Shown here piece by piece: positions 11,621 to 25,172 of a DNA stretch of 64,000 nucleotides. Numbering within the stretch: position 1 is the stretch's first letter; each line of letters starts with the position of its first letter. The translations under genes were made by a program, and so were the position numbers. The notes beneath the pieces are model-generated. The model was not told where the DNA came from, searched no databases, and saw nothing but the letters and a program-made list of their open reading frames with translations. Source of the stretch: Sequoia sempervirens. Lineage: Eukaryota; Streptophyta; Pinopsida; Cupressales; Cupressaceae. The stretch is taken from assembly GCA_007258455.2 (NCBI GenBank), contig VDFB02000003.1:44016077-44080076 (forward strand), in the 5' to 3' direction.

Positions 11621-14194
11621 AATGAAAATGGAAGGTTTCCTCCAAAAAATAGGAATGCAAGAGTGTCCATATGGTAAGTGTTTTATCTCATCGAAATGCA
11701 AGGTAACCAATCGTTGATGTACACTAAATCTGAAAGTACATAGGAACAAGAACTAGATACATATATCACTCAAACATGAAACTAAGGAAGCATTAGCACC
11801 AATAGTAGAAACCTGCCATAATGCTAAAAAGGGAGAGCCAAGAAAAATAAACTAAAACTATGTGAAACCAAGAATTGCATGTAGGAGAAACAATCCGCAA
11901 ATAAAAGGGTGTGCAAACTAAGGCACACATGCATGAAGCAAGAATCATTGGGATTCACTATTGTCATGGAAGGGACACTCACTTGACAAAGGTGTGATGG
12001 AAAACCAAAGGAAACCATCAACCCCCCATGGCACTTTATATCATAGTGCACATACAAAACGCACAACAGGATGTACAAAATCCCTAAAAAAGTATACACC
12101 AAAATGGAACTTTATCTTAGTGCATCTACAAAAGAGAATGTGCATGAAAAAGATGTCTACATTTCCCAAATAGGACAAAATATTATAAATACATATAGAA
12201 AATTCAAAAATGAGTCATTCCATGCAAATTAAAAGTTTCCAAGAGCTAAGACGTCCAAGTAATTCACCAAAGCGGTGAAAACACAAAAATCTAAATAAAA
12301 TGCACCTAGAGAGAAATGTAGAAAAAGTGCATAGATGGATGTGAAGAGCTCTGAAAGACAGTTCCAATGCTACTAGAATCATGAAAAATGGAGAAATTGG
12401 TCAAAATTTATGAGCTTGACACCAAAAACAACACCTCTTATTTCAATAGCTTGTAGAAAGCGCCAACAGTAAAAATAGGTGATGAGACCCACACCACTAG
12501 AAATTTGGTGGAACTAGCTTTCTAATGATCTCTCATTTACTAAATTTTGATACCGTATGCATGTTATGGCCAAAATTTTAAAAAGTACCTCTTTTAGGGA
12601 ACAAGAAGGGTCAGAAGGGGCCAAGTCAATTGTCGTGTTGTTGATGTCATGCTAACATTAGTATGACATTAGTAGAATATTCCCAGTAGCTGAAAAAAAT
12701 CTACGCCCCCTGCAAAAATTGATGAACGAAATATTCTTTGCGGCATGCCAAAATATTCTAAAAGAATCTGGAATCTACACAATCACAAAGAAATTTTTGA
12801 GGTGGCTGAAAAAAATGTAGCTGTCAAAAAATTGCTCAGAAAACTGAGAACCGCTGATGAATTTTGGTGCAGCTAGAAAAGGTTGGAAACTGGCGAGATA
12901 GGGGTCGTCGATTGGCTTGGTAAGGTTTTCAAATGACTTTGGATGTCGTTGATGAGCTTTCCATCACCAGTAGGGGTGGTACAGCCCCAAAAGTATTAAT
13001 TACCTGTGGGTACCCCCAATATACCCACCCCCAAAAACTTTTAAAAAAACCTTTTTTAATAATTTTTTTTTGTAAATTCTTAAATAAAGAATTTTAAAAA
13101 AAATATAGAGAGATTAATTTATTGTTTTTCCACAAAAGGCACTTAGCCCATATATTTATATTAATATATGTAGAATTTACAATATCATAGTATGTGTATC
13201 CAAAGTATAATATTAGATTTGAAACATCTAACCCTTCTATCCTTTCTAACAAACCTTCTGATGAAGCTCCTATGACATAACAAAGACTATTAGAAACAAA
13301 ATTACAAACCCTTACATTGCTATGGGAAGACTTTCATAAATCCATAAGTAGTCATATACAAAATTATGTACCTTGTACTAAAATTTACAAACAATATTAC
13401 TAGCATAATAAGCCATATGCAGATATACTTATGGCAGCCCGCATACCCAATTCAAATCAAACCTAGTGATTGTAACAAATCAAAAACATACAAATATATG
13501 CTACCCACATGCCCATATACAAATTTACATTCTGAAGCTGCAATCAAAAAGATTGAAAATACGGCACTAACAAATTTGTTTCCATTTAAGAGAAACCATG
13601 AACTTGTTCATTCTTCCCTTGGCATACTAGGACAAACTAGCTCCACCGAGACTTCATTTTCATCCTAATACTCCTGCATATGAGTAGATTTGAGGAGATT
13701 TATGACTAGAGGAGCATTAAGATTGAAAGTGAATATAGGCTAATAAGAACACATGTGAGGTCGAGGGATGAAGTCATCAAAATCCAATGACAATTAAGGA
13801 GCATGGTCATGTGTTAAAAAAGTTAACACAGTTGTGACCCTTGTGTGAATTTTCTCCACAAGATCTATGAGATTCAAAAAAAATCAGCCAACCTTTATTT
13901 TTGAAGTTTTCCCTCGAACGGCATGCAAGAATCTATACAAGGGCCATACGGGCTCCTATACAAAAAAAATTCCTTAGAAGCTCCCAACATCGAAATAGGG
14001 AAAATTTATAGTCAAAATTTATCGAATTGACTCTTGAATCCAACAGTGAGGTCCTTTTTGTGCCAAAATGCACCAAAAACACAGCTACCCTCCAGATCTG
14101 AGAAAAAAGAAACCACTTCAAATCCTCACAGATCTGACCTCAGGAGTCCAAATCAGGCCAAACAAAAGGAAAATCTAACTTACTCAACAACTCT

Positions 14195-14286
14195 ACATCC
14201 AATAAATGGAAGATTGTATTTTGGTCCCATATGCCAAAATACATCCAATAAATGGAAGATTGTATTTTGGTCCCATATGCCAAAAT
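14195..14286. repeat. Perfect 46-bp tandem duplication
   Basis: Two identical 46-base copies starting ACATCCAATAAATGG and ending ATGCCAAAAT lie head to tail. Identity of both copies inside an otherwise 10-percent-diverged element indicates a recent slippage event. Confidence 0.9.
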
Positions 14287-14375
14287 TTGCAAAAAGAAGT
14301 CAAGGGGATTCAGATCTAAAGTTTGTAACCCTTGTTAAAGAAAACCTCCTGAATTAGGAAGGAGTTCATTGAATT

Positions 14376-14390
14376 GAGGCTCTGATACCA
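14376..14390 (-). promoter_or_regulatory. Primer binding site of the non-coding element
   Basis: Minus strand reads TGGTATCAGAGCCTC directly inside the right LTR, an exact match to the initiator-Met tRNA complement TGGTATCAGAGC. It has stayed intact while the LTRs diverged. Confidence 0.92.
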
Positions 14391-14825
14391 TGTTAGAATT
14401 GTGAAAAAACATGAGCCACAAGATCAAAAAACAAACAAAAACACCTTCCATGCAAGAGATTTGTAAACAATATATGTAATATTTCTCAACAAGAAAAAGC
14501 TACATAATGAACCTCGAGAATCTTCAAGAAAAACAAGAGTCCTCAAAGGTTGATATTTTGAGAGAACTAAAGAGATAATACAATTAGGGTTGAGTTCTAT
14601 ATAGGAGCAACCCTAAATGGTAAAGCGATTAGATCAATACAAGTGTCAACATCACATGTAATGAGACAGAATTATCTAATAATAGCTCACTTTAGTTAAC
14701 ATAGGAAAGCACTTAGTTAACTAAATAAAGAACTCCTAAGTTTAGCTTAAGTGCATGAGAATAAATTATACTAATAATTAATTAAAGATTAATTAATTAT
14801 TAGCTAATGCATGCTTACTCTAACA
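14391..14825 (-). repeat. 5' LTR of the non-coding element
   Basis: Partner of 10607-11040; followed on the right by target duplication TCATT (14826-14830). Confidence 0.92.
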
Positions 14826-14830
14826 TCATT

Positions 14831-16739
14831 GAACTTGTTAATAGTTAATAAATTTTGATGTTCTATTTTGGTAGTTTTTACAATCTTATCCTCATACATA
14901 AAATATAAATGTGTAGTTATGTAAGATTCCAAATGTGTATAGTCACCTTTACCATTATAATTCTCAAATAGAGATGCTAGAAACACAATCATTAATGGAT
15001 GCCATAATATCAAAGAAAAGTATGTGGTGCCTTAATATATTCATCATCATTATTTCTATTAGGTAAGGAATCAACTTTATGCTCCATTCTATCAACCTTT
15101 GAGATAATTGTTTTAATGGCAGAAAGAGGAACACTAGAGCTAGAAATTTGAAAGACTATGGATGGGGTATAATTGATGTGATGAATGGACATGGTACTAG
15201 TAGGAGGAAAATTATGGTTGCTAATAGTTCTATAAGGAAAATATATGCATGACACAAGTGGGATGGGATTAATCGATGACACTAGTAGGGACTTATGTAG
15301 ACATGACATTGGCAAGATAAGTGTGGTAGGTGTATGGAATGAGAATAATCAAAGAAAAAGGGAGTTAATACCTCATATTATTAAGACAATAAATGGGGAC
15401 AAAGATAGGCTCAACCTTTAGAAGTGGAAGGAAGATTAAATAGTACATCATATTAAGGAGGAAAAGTAGTAGGAGGTAAAAAAAGGGAAGTCTTGTGTGG
15501 GTGGAGTGGTGAAACACAATTTAAAGAGCTTGAATAAATAATCATCTAACTTAAACCTTTAAACGCCTCTAAATCATATGCCTTAATAATTAGCAAATAG
15601 AGTAAAACATCATCTAAGCACATGGGTTTTGCATCACACCCAAATGTGCAAAGATAAAAGGATAACATGTATATGTAGTTAAAGACATGCCTTTCTTATC
15701 CATTAACTCAACATGTGTATCAATATCAAATGTTTGCTTTTCCCCATTAAGATGAGTGTTATTAGTTATAATTTTCATTGTTCCATTCTCATCTTTACTA
15801 TTAGTCACTACAAGATTTAAATGGAGACATACTCAAAGGGAGATGAGGATGATAGTGAGATATTGGCATAAACATATCACACAAGGGTAAGTGTGCACAA
15901 AGATGGGGGACCAAAAAGGGGTCTTAAGTGGTCACTTTTTTTTTTTAAATTAGGAAAGACTGGTCTTGGATGATAAATTGAAGATAGTTACACTCAAAAT
16001 TTTAACATGCAACAAAAACAAGAGTCATAGTTCTCCAAATCTACTCTCTAAACTACTATATTTTTTAAATGGTAGAGATTAAGGGGTTCAAAAAGGAGGG
16101 CCACACAAATTGGTCTTTTTGAAAAAAAAAACATAACATAGCATCTGGTGTGGCCCCCCTGAAATGTTAACTTTTTTTAAGTATTTAAAAAATCACTTCA
16201 ATGAGAAATTATCTAACACCATGTAGTTTATCCCTAATTTTTCTACCATTTTTTAATGAATATATGATTTTTTACTAATAATCAAAGTGGACACATCTTA
16301 AAAAATAGAAATTTGAGCATGCTCCCCCCTAAAAAATTTGAAAATTGATTGAAAATTATTTTTCTTGATGTGTGTATAATGGAGTCTAGTTTCTAAAAAA
16401 GTAATTTATTTAAAATTTTGATGAACAATTAGAAAATAAAGTGAAAAATACCAAACATTGGTTTTTGACAAAAAACGAATACACCAACAAAAGAAATTAA
16501 AGATGAAAACCTTAACATACTCAAAATGTGAAAACAATTACATGGTTAGATAGCTAAGAGATAGCTTAACATTACCCACATGTTTTTTTGACTTGACGGT
16601 GAAACACGTGCAAACTTGATGGAGAGCACACACAAGATTATGACAATTTTTTGCAATCTACAAAAATACATATTTGGATGTTGGAAAGTCATTCCAAGCC
16701 TTTGGGTTGGAAGCCCAAGTAAAATTCAATCCAAAGGAT
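14831..16739. other. AT-rich intergenic DNA
   Basis: No supported gene. Open frames on the minus strand between 14804 and 15808 are short, of low complexity, and show no family motif. Confidence 0.55.
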
Positions 16740-16839
16740 NNNNNNNNNNNNNNNNNNNNNNNNNNNNNNNNNNNNNNNNNNNNNNNNNNNNNNNNNNNNN
16801 NNNNNNNNNNNNNNNNNNNNNNNNNNNNNNNNNNNNNNN
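16740..16839. other. Assembly gap, 100 N
   Basis: Exactly 100 undetermined bases, the conventional length for a scaffold join of unknown size. Distances across it should not be trusted. Confidence 0.99.
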
Positions 16840-19800
16840 TAGGGTTATGTTTACTTGAGACATTCTATCAAAAAGATCATGTGCCTTGTCTTTGCATTAT
16901 ATTTTAAATATGACATTGAGATAAATAGCTCACTTGTATTGTTTATGCTTCTATATTTGCAAGGGCCATTTTTGTCAAACAATTCAAACAATTGATAGAT
17001 ACTTATATTTAAAAAAATTGTCAATTTTTTTTTTCTACATCTATATATGCTTACACATTTGAAACAATTTATGAAATGGTTCTTGTGTATTACCTATGTA
17101 TCCTATGGTGAAATTGTTAAATTTTGTAAAACTACTCAATAACACAATAATTTATGATTTTATGTGTTTAAATTTATAATATATATCCTAATGTTAGTGT
17201 TGGGCATGCCATATTCTTTTATAGCACCTTATTTTCCTTGATGTTGGCTGCCATATGCTGTTAGCACGATACAGGGCATAAATCCAGCCATTAATTTTGC
17301 ATTTGCTTGAGAATCATTAACCTTCTAAAAGGAAAATAGAGACAACCAAGTAAAAACAAATGATAAGTTAATAAAAAACAAAGTTTTTTTTTTTTAAGAC
17401 CAACAAGGTGTGTAGGAAGGCAAGTGGGACATGACACTAGCTCGGGCACAACCTTTCCTTCTATGATCAACACTTTTTTTATCATTTAAAACCCACAAAA
17501 ACTTTATTTTCTAGGCATCTATTTGTGCTTTGAATCCTTTGTTAAATTGGGATGCCATTTGGCCCCAAATGTGTGCTAAAAAATCTTTTTTTTACTATAA
17601 AAAATAAGGAAATGAGTTAAATAGCATAGAGTATTATTAAATTAATATTATCTTGATAAAATAATTAGGGCATCATATCAATATAAGAACAAATCTTTAA
17701 AATTTCCCTGTATTATAATTTCACTATTAAAAATTAAATTAAATACAAAGGGAGAATGGTATTTAGAGTATATTGTTTAGTATTCAATTTATGAAATTAT
17801 TCTTTGTAATCTTTTAGTAAATATTTTAAATAAACACAATGTAAAAAGAGAAAAATTTGAGAGTTAAGTTATTTAATATGTATCTATTTGATAATGATGT
17901 AAATTGTATTTCTATGTTGAATGAGATTCATTAATTATAACAAAAATTTTACATCAAGATGGAAGTTCAAAATTGTATCCCACTTTGGACTAATTTACCA
18001 ATACAAATCAATTTAAACATTTTTATTTGAAAGTAAATTTTGATTAAGCATATGTTCTAGATGGATTTGTAATATTTAAATTAAATCTAAGCCACAACTT
18101 TTTCAACTAGAATTGTCCACTAAATAAATATGCAACATCACTTTGAAAACAATTTATAAAATAATAAAATAATTTGAAAAAATCGATATTCTCACAACTC
18201 AAGTACTCATGTAAATAATATTCAAAAAGAACAAATGATACTCTTTTGTAAATTTATAAGTGTAATTTTAAAAATATAATATTTTTAATAATTTAATTAG
18301 TTTTTATATTTTATTTTTTATTTTTTACTAAAAGTAGATTGTAAACAATGAAATATAAGGCTAATTGTCTTCTCAAAAAAAATAAAAAAAAATTATGATG
18401 CACTAGAAGAGAGATTACATGTCAAGATGATATAGTTTTCTCTATTTTGGCTAAATAGTTGAGAAAAAAGGTTGCCCAAAAAAATAGTTGTATTTTTAGT
18501 GTATGCAAAGTTCAACTCTTATTTATTTTTATAATAAAAAAAGGGAAAAATAACAATGCGCTAAAGTTTCAAGTTATGAGTAAAAAAGGATGAAGGAGAA
18601 AATAAATTATTACATAAAAAGTTATCATAGAATTAACATCATTTTCTAACATTTTATTAGCAAATAAATTATTGTGTTAAGTTTACAAAAGAATTACATT
18701 CAAATGATTTTTTTCAAATATAGACATAAAACAAACTAAAAAATCTACATTTCATTAGTTTACATAATTTCAAAATTCAAAACATATGAAATTTTCTAGG
18801 GATTCAAGATATATCAGTGTTGGTCATTTCCTTTATAAAAGTGGGACATAACTTGGAACTTTCACCCTTCATAGTATGTGAAGTTTAACAAGTCACCTTG
18901 AGAATTATAATTTTAAAATTTAATTGCTTTCAAGAAAACTAAAATTATATTCAAGTATAGTTGCGACTTAAAAATTATTTATATCAATGTGTGAATTGAC
19001 AATAGTATTGTTCTTTCTAAGGAGCAAATTTTACTCTAGATGCAATGGAATTAATGTATTGAATCCTTACTGATATAAGAGACTGTGAGCTATCAAGGTG
19101 AGATATTGGATCTTCCCACCATTTTTAATCATAGGTTTGTGTTCCTTGTGTTTTTTAGTCATTCTAGTGTTATTTTGGTAATAAATTGCATCTTGGGTCA
19201 AACCAAAGGCTGAGATGCTACTCAAGGTTTCCCTTTTCTAGGAATTAATATCTCTTTCTCCTATGACCTTGATTATTTTAGTAGGTTATGATATTATACA
19301 AGCTCTTCACCATCATGTCAAAGAATATTTTACTTCTCATTGTCCATAATGTTGATACTATCTTGTGATCTAGTGTAAAGTCATCCACTAGTGTAGTCAT
19401 TCTTTGTGCATCAATGCCAAAATTTTGAGTTTTGTTATGTCGGATCACATTAGATTGAGTGCATGACTATGTATTATGGCATGTTTGTGTCAAATTATAA
19501 TGCAAAAATAAATGTTATCCCATTCTCTAACTATTAATGTCCTTGGTGAAATCTTGGGGCATTACGTGGAATTCCAAATTACTTCTCACTATTGTTGTTA
19601 GTCTACTTTTGAATACAATTTGGGATCCTTCTTTGATCTTGAAATCTTGTATAAAAAAACTATGCATTAATGTCTATAGCTAAAGTTGAGAAGTAGTTTA
19701 TATTTTGTATTTATTTTATGCAATAGTCTTTTTTAAAGACATGTCTATACTTGAGCTTATGGAATTTATGTTGGTGCATGAATATGTTTGTCTTGTGATT

Positions 19801-20356
19801 TTTAAAATATATTTATTGATGTATCCAAATTTTATTTTAAAATATTTAAAATCACGTTAGTTCTTCATGACCTTAGCTTTTTTAGGCAACCAAGTGAAAT
19901 GATGGGGCTTATGGGGCCTCATCCAATTCAACTGAGATAGTTGGACAACTATGTGCATAAATAGGATGATTAGATGGTTTCAATCTTTACCTAACTTAGT
20001 CTTTTAGATAACTAGAAGGAATTCCAAGGATTATAGGGAGCTAGTATAGTCCTTCTACCTTATTTGATAAACTATACATGATCAAGGTTGTGCTCTAAGA
20101 GCATGGTGAAGACGAAAGATTATGAATAATTGTGGAATCATATAGCATCTTTGGATAAATATGAAGAGGTCATGTCCTCTTGAACTTAATTATTGTGCAT
20201 GACTAGTCAAGGTTAGCACATTTGAATTCATGGACTATTATGACTCATTGATTCTTGTGCATGATGAGTTAAGGTCTGCATATATATTATTTTAAAAAAC
20301 TGACTAAGGGTATATGATATGTGACATTTCTATTGTATGTCGAGTCATAGTGGTCA
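16840..20356. other. AT-rich intergenic DNA with no recognisable feature
   Basis: Long AT-rich stretch with many homopolymer runs. I see no long open frame, no repeat pair and no element ends. Confidence 0.55.
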
Positions 20357-22683
20357 TATGCACTTGTTCTTAGTTTCTTTTTGCGACTTTGTCTACAAAG
20401 GGTAGTGTCCCACCTGTCAAGGTGACATATGAGTGCTCCCTCCCACCTCCCTATCTAACACTTATTCTTTCACTTTATTTTTTAACACAAATATTATTAA
20501 TGTTAGACAATTTTTTTAGGGTCAACTCTATTATCTCACTTATTATTTAATGCACTTAAGGTTCTCAATTTTCAATTTATACTAAAATTTTATAAGATTT
20601 AAAAAGCCTCAATTAATATGTGTGTGCTTGTCACCTTGTGCCTAGTATAGTCAACATTTAATACATACCATAATGCATTCCAATATTAGAAAATATGTGA
20701 ATATATTTAACTAAAGTTAAATGTGAAATGTTTTGTACTTTAGAATTTTGTTCTAGCCTATACACACAATTAATTATCTATTGCATAAGTAGAATACGTT
20801 TTCTTATGTATTGATTTTTATCATTAAAAGCATAGTAAATAATTTGAAATATATTGTAGAATCTTTAAAAAATTGATTGCTTATTTTTTTAAAAAATAGT
20901 ACACTTATTTGATTGTTTTTTATAAGCTAAGTAGCATTTATAAGGTGGTGTACCCTTTACACGACAAGCCTCATGGGCCAAAAAAGATCAAGTCTAAAAA
21001 ACAAAAACCACTAACCAAAAAAAACCACAGACACAACAGACTAACAACTGATAGTAACACCCTGTAGACAAAGTGACGACAGACTAACTAGAATTCTCCC
21101 AATTCTAAGAGAGGAGGTTAACAACATCCTCCCCAGCCCACTTAGTGCATTCTTCCACAACCTTCTTATCCATCTCACCCTTAAGCACAACAAAGAGGGT
21201 TCTAGTCACACAGTGGATCAACTTGATAGTGAACCAAGTCAAGCCACTTGTTTGATTGTTATGATAGTAGCGATAGAGGATATATCTGTTTGTTTTCCTT
21301 TATTAATCTTTAATTTCTACGATAAGTTGCACAAAGTGATTTTTCATTAGAATTGGTCATATTAAAATATAAAGGACTTAGACATATAATTAACAACACT
21401 TTAAATTACTTGAAGGTAAATTAAACTTTCATATATTGCAATTACACCAATATCAAGTCATAAAAACATAATCAAATATGACTATATGTCACATAGTCAA
21501 ATGAAACAATTTTTTTTGCAATCCAAGTTATGGTCTTATATGATACAATTATTAGCTTTTTGAAAAAAATAGTAAAAAATTAGTTAAATTTTTAGTTTCT
21601 CAACCTTGAATTGTGACACCTAACTAAAAACTTAAACTTGGACCATCTTAATAAATGCCTCCAATTAAATCTTTGTTGATAGTATCATCCAAAACTAGGG
21701 GAATCAATCTTATGCCTTTCTCTTTCTCACATGATATTTTAAATATAATAAAATTTGAACCCAAATCATTTACATGATAGGTAATTTCAATAAGAACTAC
21801 TAATCTACTATTTATTCACAAAATCATCCAAAACTTTGAAGGATCAATTTCATATTTGTATCTTTCTTACCTACTAATGTTATCTATGTCCTTCTTACCT
21901 ACAAATTTTATCTATCTGTTTTATTTCTTATTTGTATTTTCTTACTAAAGATACATACTAATGTTATCTATGTCCTTCTTATCTCTTAGTTGTATCTTTC
22001 TTACCTAATAATTTTATGTGTCTTTCTTACCTACTAGTTTATATATGTCGCTTACCTACTAGTTTATGTGTCTTTTTTACCAACTCCTTTAAAAACATGT
22101 ATTAATGAACCTAAACCATTTTCGTTAAGGATAAAGGGCTTTGCTCCTTTAAGCACATGAAAAATATGAACCTAAAGAATTTTTGTGAAGGATAAAGAGC
22201 TCTTCTCCTTTAAGCGCATGAAAATATGAACCTAAACCATTAATATGAATAATACATACCTCAACCCTTAGGCCATAAACCTAGGGGCATAAAACTTCCT
22301 CCCTTAAAATTTTGGTACAATACTCTTTGAAATTTAGGTATACCCTTTGAAGTTTAGGTATAGTACTTATCATTTACTACTCAGTTTGGCCCCATCCCAA
22401 CATGCGTAATCAATTAAATAAAGGCTTGGAAGAAATTGGTTCAAAGATAATCATGGATTGGAGAAACATATTGGCTATGATGGCTACTTTGATCCTCCTA
22501 GGGGAAAGAACAACTAAGTTGTCAAACCATGTTTTTGGACTCTACTACTTAATAAAATACAAAAAGGCCATGTTATGAACTATAGGACCACATGTTTCCA
22601 TTGAAAAAAAAGAATCATTTGTAGGGAACAAGCATATCCCATCACCATTTTTTAACCATCTATGAATTTTTTTCTCCTTTAAG
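20357..22683. repeat. Copy A of a 2.3-2.5 kb tandem duplication
   Basis: Begins at TATGCACTTGTTC and is collinear with copy B. Shared landmarks in the same order include TCAAGGTGACATA, GCTTGTCACCTTG, GTATCATCCAAAACTAGGGG, CCTAGGGGCATA, GGTATAGTACTTATCATTTA and GCATATCCCATCACC. Differences include a 327-base insertion found only here and a shorter run of the 'atgaacctaaacc' repeat. Confidence 0.85.
20918..21244 (-). mobile_element. 5'-truncated LINE-like insertion with 16-bp target duplication
   Basis: The 16-base site CACTTRTTTGATTGTT occurs on both sides (20902-20917 and 21245-21260) with one mismatch. Copy B of the surrounding duplication has it once with nothing inserted (about 23402-23417), so the empty site is directly visible. 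A T-run follows the left site, which is a short poly-A tail on the minus strand. Reading the minus strand, the insert opens with about 45 codons without a stop, including LIHCVTRTLFVVLKGEMDKK, ends at a stop and then has a 3' UTR-like stretch. A long target duplication, an A-tail and 5' truncation are typical of target-primed reverse transcription. The source element is not identified. Confidence 0.75.
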
Positions 22684-25172
22684 ATATGCACTTGTTCCTA
22701 GTCTTTTTTTTTGTGTGCTACATTTTTGTGACCTTGTTTACAAAGGGTAGGGTCCCACCTTTCAAGGTGACATACGTGGGAGTTATACATCTTCATGGTT
22801 GGTGAAATTTAGATGCTCCCATGATGCTAATGTGCTCTCTCTCTCTCTCTCATTTTAGTCTTTTGATCTATGTATGATGTAATCTCAACATTAAGGTAAA
22901 AAATTGGTACATCTAACACACTTATTCTTTCATTTTTTTTTAACACAAATATCAATATTAATGTTTGACTTACTATTTTTTGTAGGATCACTCTATTATC
23001 TCACTTATTACTTAATGCACTTAGGTTCTCAATTTTCAATTTAAAGTTTTAGGTTAAGAGGATCAATTTAAGTTATATTGAAAGTTTATAAGCTTAAAAA
23101 AGCCTCAATTCATATCTATGTGCTTGTCACCTTGTACCTAGTGTAGTACACATTTAATGCACGCCAAAATGCATTGCAATATTTGAAAATATGTGAATAT
23201 ATAATTAAAGTTAAATGTGAAATGTTTTGTACATTAGAATTATTGTTCTAGAATATGCACACAATTAGTTTTCTATTGCATAAATAGAATATATTTTCTT
23301 GTATATTAATTTTTATCATTAAAAGCATAGTAAATAAGTTGGAACATATTGTAGAATCTTTAAAAAATTGATTGCTTATTCTTAAAAAGCTTTTTCCTAC
23401 ACACTTGTTTGATTGTTATAAAAATAGCAACAGAGGATATATTTGTTTGTTGTCCTTTATTAATCTTTAATTTCTACGATATGTTGCACAAAGTAAAATT
23501 TTAATTAGAATTGGTCATTAAGATATAAAGGACTTAAACATATAATTGACAACACTTGAACTTACTTGAAGGAAAATTAAACTTATGTGTTGCAATTACA
23601 ACAAGACTAACTCATAGAAACATAATCAAATATGATTGTATGTCACATGGTCAAACTGAATAGTTTAAAAAATCTAAGTTATGGTCTTATATGATATATT
23701 TATTAGCTTTTCAAAAAATTAGTCAAATTTTAGTTAAATTTTCAATTTACAACCTCAAATTGTGACACCTAACTAGAGACTTAAACTTGGATCATCTCAG
23801 TAAAAGCCACCAATTAAATCTTTGTTGATAGTATCATCCAAAACTAGGGGAATCGATCTTATGCCTTTCTTTTTCTCACATGATATTTTAAATACAACTA
23901 ATTTTCAACCCAAATCATTTACATGATAGATAATTTCAAGAAGAACTACCAATTTACTATTTATTAACAAAATCATCCAAAACTTGAGGGATCAATCTCA
24001 TATTTGTATCTTTCTTACCTAATAATGTTATCTATGTATAATTTCAATATGAGCTACCAATTTACTATTTATTCACAAAATCATCCAAAACTTCAGGGAT
24101 CAATCCCATATTTGTATCTTTCTTACCTAATAATGTTACCTATGTCCTTTCTTACCTAATAAATTTATCTATGTTGTTCTTATTTCTTATTTGTATCTAT
24201 CTTACCTATTAATTTCATGTGTTTTTCTTACCTACTAGTTTATGTGTCTTTCTTACCTACTAGTTTATATGTGTCTCTTTTACCTACTCTTTTAATCACA
24301 TGTATTAATGAACCTAAACCAATTAGGTGAATAAGACTTTAAGCATGTGTAAATATGAACCTAAACCATTTTCATGAATAATACATACCTCAACCCTTAA
24401 TCACATGTATTAATGAATCTAAACGAATTAAGTGAATAACTCTTTAAGCATGTGTATATATGAACCTAAACCATTTGCATGAATAATACATACCTCAACC
24501 CTTAATCACATGTATTAATGAACCTAAATCAATTAAGTGAAAAACTCTCTAAGCATGCATATTAATGAACTTAAACCATTTACATGAATAATACATACCT
24601 CAACCCTTGATCACTCGTACCAATGAATCTAAATCAATTAAGTGAATAACTCTTTAAGCATGTGTATATATAAACCTAAACTATTTGCATGAATAATACA
24701 AGACTCTACTCCTTTCAGCATGTGTAAATATGAACCTAAACCATTTATGTGAATAATACATACCTCAACCCCTGAGACATAAACCTAGGGGCATACAACT
24801 TCATCCCTTAAAATTTTGGTGCAGTACTGTTTGAAATTTAGGTGTACCCTTTGAAGTTTAGGTATAGTACTTATCATTTAATACTCAGTTTGGCCCCATT
24901 CCAACATGCGTACTCAATTAATTAAAGGCCTGAAAGATATTGGTTCAAAGATAATCATGGATTTAAGAAACGTACTGGCTACGATGGCTTCTTTGATCCT
25001 CCTGGCGAAATAATACCTAAGCTGTCAAACCATGTTTTTGGACTCTACTGCTTAATTGAATGCTGAAAGGCCATGTTATGGACCACATGATTCCTTGGAA
25101 ACAAAGAAGCATTTGCAGGGAACAAGCATATCCCATCACCATTTTTTAACCATCTAAGAAATGTTTTTTGCT
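22684..25172. repeat. Copy B of the tandem duplication
   Basis: Starts at TATGCACTTGTTCC directly where copy A ends and runs to the AACCATCTAAGAAATG segment about 650 bases upstream of the DUF761 gene. It carries an added stretch with a CT microsatellite (about 22839-22850) and an expanded 105-bp repeat. Confidence 0.83.
24296..24715. repeat. 105-bp tandem repeat, about four copies
   Basis: The word TCACATGTATTAATGAA recurs at 24296, 24401 and 24506, and as TCACTCGTACCAATGAA at 24611, spacing exactly 105. Each unit also has TATGAACCTAAACCATTT and AATAATACATACCTCAACCC. Copy A of the duplication holds a related but shorter, less regular set near 22090-22270, so the array expanded in copy B. 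Confidence 0.85.

Larger units (their letters stand above)
10607..14825 (-). mobile_element. Non-coding LTR retrotransposon (LARD-like), structurally complete
   Basis: Two direct repeats of 434 and 435 bases (TGTTAGAATTG...CTAACA) flank 3.35 kb. The element is bordered on both sides by TCATT, a perfect 5-bp target duplication. A primer site and a purine tract sit exactly where a minus-strand element needs them. The interior holds no gag or pol motif in any frame and only scattered short open frames. It therefore fits the large non-autonomous class that borrows proteins from a partner. The LTRs differ at about 10 percent by eye, mostly C/T and G/A differences. The partner is not identified: its LTRs are unlike those of the copia elements here. 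Confidence 0.9.

Noticed and set aside
14376..14390. tRNA-Met fragment
   Set aside because: Only the 12-15 bases complementary to the tRNA 3' end are present, in the position of an LTR primer site; there is no tRNA gene.
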